Shown here one piece after another: positions 61,655-64,000 of a stretch of 64,000 nt of DNA. The position numbers and the translations under genes are program-made. Below the pieces are notes generated by a model that saw nothing but the letters and a program-made list of their open reading frames with translations, ran no database searches and was not told where the DNA came from. The DNA comes from Ensifer canadensis (GTDB taxonomy: Bacteria > Pseudomonadota > Alphaproteobacteria > Rhizobiales > Rhizobiaceae). The number at the start of each line of letters is the position of its first letter. Position 1 is the stretch's first letter. Location: contig NZ_CP083371.1 of assembly GCF_017488845.2 (NCBI RefSeq), positions 1,054,001 through 1,118,000 on the forward strand, given 5' to 3'.

Positions 61655-63094
61655 ATGCCCAGCTACCCGGATATCCTTCTTCACATCGACGGCAAATGGC
61701 GGCCGGCGCGATCAGGCAAGAGCATTCCGGTTGTCGACCCTGCAACCGAAGAGGCGATCGGAACTGTCGCCTGGGCCGAGGTTGCCGATCTCGACGAGGC
61801 ACTTGTAGCGGCCCAGAAAGGCTTTGAGATCTGGCGCCGGACGTCCTCCTTCGACCGGGGAAAAATCATGCGCGCCGCCGCAGCGCTGTTGAGGCAGCGC
61901 GCCGACGACATCGCCTGGCTGATGACCCGCGAACAGGGCAAGCCGCTTGGCCAGTCGAAGGGCGAGATCCTGAGTGCTGCCGACATCATCGACTGGTTCG
62001 CTGAGGAGGGCCGGCGGGCCTATGGGCAGATCATTCCGCCGCGTGCGCCCAATGTGACCCAGATGACGGTGAAGGTCCCGGTCGGCCCGGTGGCGGCTTT
62101 TACACCCTGGAACTTCCCGATCAACCAGGTGGTACGCAAACTTTCGGCGGCTCTTACGACCGGATGCTCGATCATCGTCAAGGCGCCAGAGGAAACACCG
62201 GCTTCGCCGGCCGAGCTGATCCGGTGTTTTGTGGATGCAGGGGTGCCGGATGGTGTCGTCAACCTCATCTACGGCGTGCCCGCACAGATCTCGCAGTATC
62301 TGATTTCACATCCGGTGATCCGCAAGATGTCCTTCACAGGCTCGACTCCGGTTGGCAAGTCGCTGGCTTCGCTTGCCGGCCTGCACATGAAGCGGGCAAC
62401 GATGGAGCTTGGCGGGCATGCCCCGGTGATCGTCACCGAGGATGCCGACGTCGACGAGGCGGTCGCCGTAATGGCTGGCAGCAAATACCGCAATGCCGGT
62501 CAGGTCTGCGTGTCGCCGACGCGTTTCCTCGTGCAGGAACGGGTGGCCGATCGGTTCATCGACGGCTTCACCGCCGCCTCGCAGGCAATCAAGGTCGGCA
62601 ATGGCCTCGATGCGGCAACGGACATGGGGCCGCTTGCCAACGAGCGCCGCATTCCCGCAATCGAGAGGCTGATCGTCGATGCCGTCGAACAGGGTGGGCG
62701 CCTGACGACCGGCGGCCACCGCATCGGCAATCGCGGTTATTTCTTCGAACCGACGGTGCTTGCAGACGTGCCGCGCTCGGCCGCCATCATGAACGACGAA
62801 CCCTTCGGCCCTGTTGCGATCATCAACCGATACTCGGATCTGGACGAAGCTATCGATGAAGCCAACCGCCTGCCGTTTGGGCTGGCCGCCTACGCTTTCA
62901 CCGGCTCGCAGAAGCAGTCGGATCGCATCGCTGCCGAAATCGAAAGCGGCATGATCTCGATCAACCATCTCGGACTTGCCCTGCCCGAAGTCCCGTTCGG
63001 GGGGATCAAGGATTCCGGCTATGGCACCGAAGGCGGATCCGAAGCGATAGATGCCTATCTGGAAACGCGCTTCGTGACGCGCAAGAGCGCCTGA
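61655..63094 (+). CDS. NAD(P)-dependent succinate-semialdehyde-type aldehyde dehydrogenase
   Basis: The 479-residue enzyme has the full aldehyde dehydrogenase set: Asn153 in [10 protein letters not shown], Lys176 in [18 protein letters not shown] (about 227-234), general base Glu251 in [11 protein letters not shown] and nucleophile Cys285 in [11 protein letters not shown], then NDEPFGPV. It oxidises an aldehyde such as succinate or 2-oxoglutarate semialdehyde to the acid. It is followed, after a 324-base gap with a hairpin, by an amino acid dehydrogenase gene. The exact substrate is not fixed by sequence. Confidence 0.92.
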   Translation: MPSYPDILLHIDGKWRPARSGKSIPVVDPATEEAIGTVAWAEVADLDEALVAAQKGFEIWRRTSSFDRGKIMRAAAALLRQRADDIAWLMTREQGKPLGQSKGEILSAADIIDWFAEEGRRAYGQIIPPRAPNVTQMTVKVPVGPVAAFTPWNFPINQVVRKLSAALTTGCSIIVKAPEETPASPAELIRCFVDAGVPDGVVNLIYGVPAQISQYLISHPVIRKMSFTGSTPVGKSLASLAGLHMKRATMELGGHAPVIVTEDADVDEAVAVMAGSKYRNAGQVCVSPTRFLVQERVADRFIDGFTAASQAIKVGNGLDAATDMGPLANERRIPAIERLIVDAVEQGGRLTTGGHRIGNRGYFFEPTVLADVPRSAAIMNDEPFGPVAIINRYSDLDEAIDEANRLPFGLAAYAFTGSQKQSDRIAAEIESGMISINHLGLALPEVPFGGIKDSGYGTEGGSEAIDAYLETRFVTRKSA

Positions 63095-63418
63095 AACCTC
63101 GCCATGCCGTTATCTGGTTCCCCGCCGGGAGAGCGTGCTCGCCCGGCGGAGAACCACCAGCCGAAATACGGCCGTCCAGCTCCGGGGGCACGTGGTCCCG
63201 CCACGTCGCGTTTATCCACGGCGCGGCGGTTCAACTGGCATTGAGGCGGTACGGCTGACAGGCGTGCACATCCCCTTCTGCCAACGAACGCGCTTTGCGT
63301 TTGTTGCGCGGAAATTTCCTCGCACGCAACGCGCCATCGTGTGGCGTGGTGACTTCGAAACCAAAGATCGCTGAGAATGTTTAACCTTCACTGTGCCAGG
63401 TCACAGGGAGGAATGGCA
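63095..63418. other. Intergenic region with a hairpin
   Basis: No gene is supported in these 324 bases. A stem lies at 63116-63155; the rest presumably holds the promoter of the amino acid dehydrogenase gene. Confidence 0.5.
63116..63155 (+). terminator. Hairpin after the aldehyde dehydrogenase gene
   Basis: CCGCCGGG pairs with CCCGGCGG and GGTTC with GAACC on the outside, with a 12-base loop. No T tract follows, so it may be a Rho-dependent or processing end. Confidence 0.4.
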
Positions 63419-64000
63419 ATGCGAAATGGGCTGAATCCGCGGCAGGAAATCGCTTCCGCAACCACGCTTGATATTACCGACATCACCAGCGAGGCATCAG
63501 GTTTGCCTGGCTTCGACGCCCACGAGCAGGTTTGGCTGGGCCGCGACTCCGAGCGCGGCCTTGAGGCAATCGTGGCTGTTCACACGACGGTCCTTGGTCC
63601 GGCTTTGGGCGGAACCCGCATCTGGCCGCATGTCAGCTTCGAGGCCGGCGTCACCGATGCACTGCGCCTCTCGCGCGGCATGAGCTTCAAGTCCGCTATT
63701 GCCGGCCTGGCGCTGGGCGGCGGCAAGGCGGTGATCATGGCCGACCCGAAGACAGAGAAAACGCCGGCGATGCTCGCGGCCTATGCCGAGATGCTGAATG
63801 CGCTGGTTGGCCAATACATCACGGCCGAAGATGTCGGCATGACGCTTGCTGACGCGGATTTCCTTGCCGAGCGCACGCCGAATGTCAGCGGCACCACCAA
63901 GGGCGGCAGTGGCAACCCATCGCCCTTTACCGCCTTGGGCACGTTCCTCGGCCTCAAGGCCGCACTGCGCCATCGCACCGGTAGCGATAACCTGAAAGGC
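63419..64000 (+). CDS. Glu/Leu/Phe/Val dehydrogenase family protein (3' end outside window)
   Basis: The frame opens at ATG 63419 (GGGAGG eight bases upstream; ATG 63413 also in frame) and runs off the right edge, so at least 194 residues. It has the family motif TTVLGPALGGTRIWPHVS, then the catalytic-lysine loop MSFKSAIAGLALGGGKAVI and the later Asp/Thr region YITAEDVGMTLADADFL. TKGGSGNPSPFTALG begins the NAD domain. The GLALGGGKAVI run is that of leucine dehydrogenase-like enzymes, which deaminate branched-chain amino acids to keto acids. Only the N-terminal half is visible. Confidence 0.9.
   Translation, partial: MRNGLNPRQEIASATTLDITDITSEASGLPGFDAHEQVWLGRDSERGLEAIVAVHTTVLGPALGGTRIWPHVSFEAGVTDALRLSRGMSFKSAIAGLALGGGKAVIMADPKTEKTPAMLAAYAEMLNALVGQYITAEDVGMTLADADFLAERTPNVSGTTKGGSGNPSPFTALGTFLGLKAALRHRTGSDNLKG

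Overview
The window looks like a high-GC replicon of a Rhizobiaceae alphaproteobacterium (Rhizobium, Ensifer or Agrobacterium type). This is an inference from the gene content: dense ABC-transporter catabolic operons each with a LysR or GntR regulator, a PrsDE-like type I exporter, a BacA/ExsE-like ABC protein, and IS30, ISNCY and IS110 elements. The gene mix suits a megaplasmid, chromid or accessory chromosomal region. I see no rRNA, tRNA, CRISPR array or replication origin.

Layout. 1-3.5 kb: end of a peptide-type ABC ATPase, then a luciferase-like monooxygenase and two CMD/AhpD-fold proteins. 3.7-9.2 kb: single genes (DUF983 protein, MocR-type regulator, secreted pentapeptide-repeat protein, nucleoside 2-deoxyribosyltransferase, hot-dog thioesterase, LysR regulator). 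9.3-17.9 kb: one tight nine-gene operon with a polar-amino-acid-type ABC importer, a dimethylformamidase-like protein, a class III aminotransferase, a beta-keto acid cleavage enzyme, a GNAT acetyltransferase and an acetylpolyamine-amidohydrolase-type deacetylase; this reads as an uncharacterised pathway for an amine or beta-amino acid. A second LysR gene faces its end. 19.1-28.3 kb: a 1978-residue RTX protein with a metallophosphoesterase domain, followed by its likely type I exporter (ABC and HlyD-type subunits).

28.7-39.7 kb: a second catabolic locus. A five-subunit peptide-type ABC importer encloses two amidohydrolases; next to it are an allantoin/hydantoin racemase-like gene, a GntR/FCD regulator and an (S)-ureidoglycine aminohydrolase. 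Similar TTGTC(G/T)ACAA sites lie upstream of the importer and beside the regulator, suggesting one regulon for a ureide or nucleobase-derived compound. 39.9-45.4 kb: two methyltransferases, an ABC exporter-like protein with degraded ATPase motifs, and an S41 peptidase. 45.6-50.2 kb: an eroded stretch with a broken LysR gene, an orphan FliN-like gene, small hypothetical genes, a phosphoesterase fossil and a TPR-DUF218 protein.

50.3-59.7 kb is an insertion-sequence island: three IS30 copies with identical transposases in the same orientation, alternating with an ISNCY element that carries an extra cargo gene, a second ISNCY element split by an IS110/IS1111-type element, and a truncated copy of the first ISNCY element. 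60.2-64 kb returns to ordinary genes: an MFS transporter, a fossil ABC-ATPase signature, a succinate-semialdehyde-type dehydrogenase and a Glu/Leu/Phe/Val dehydrogenase running off the right edge.
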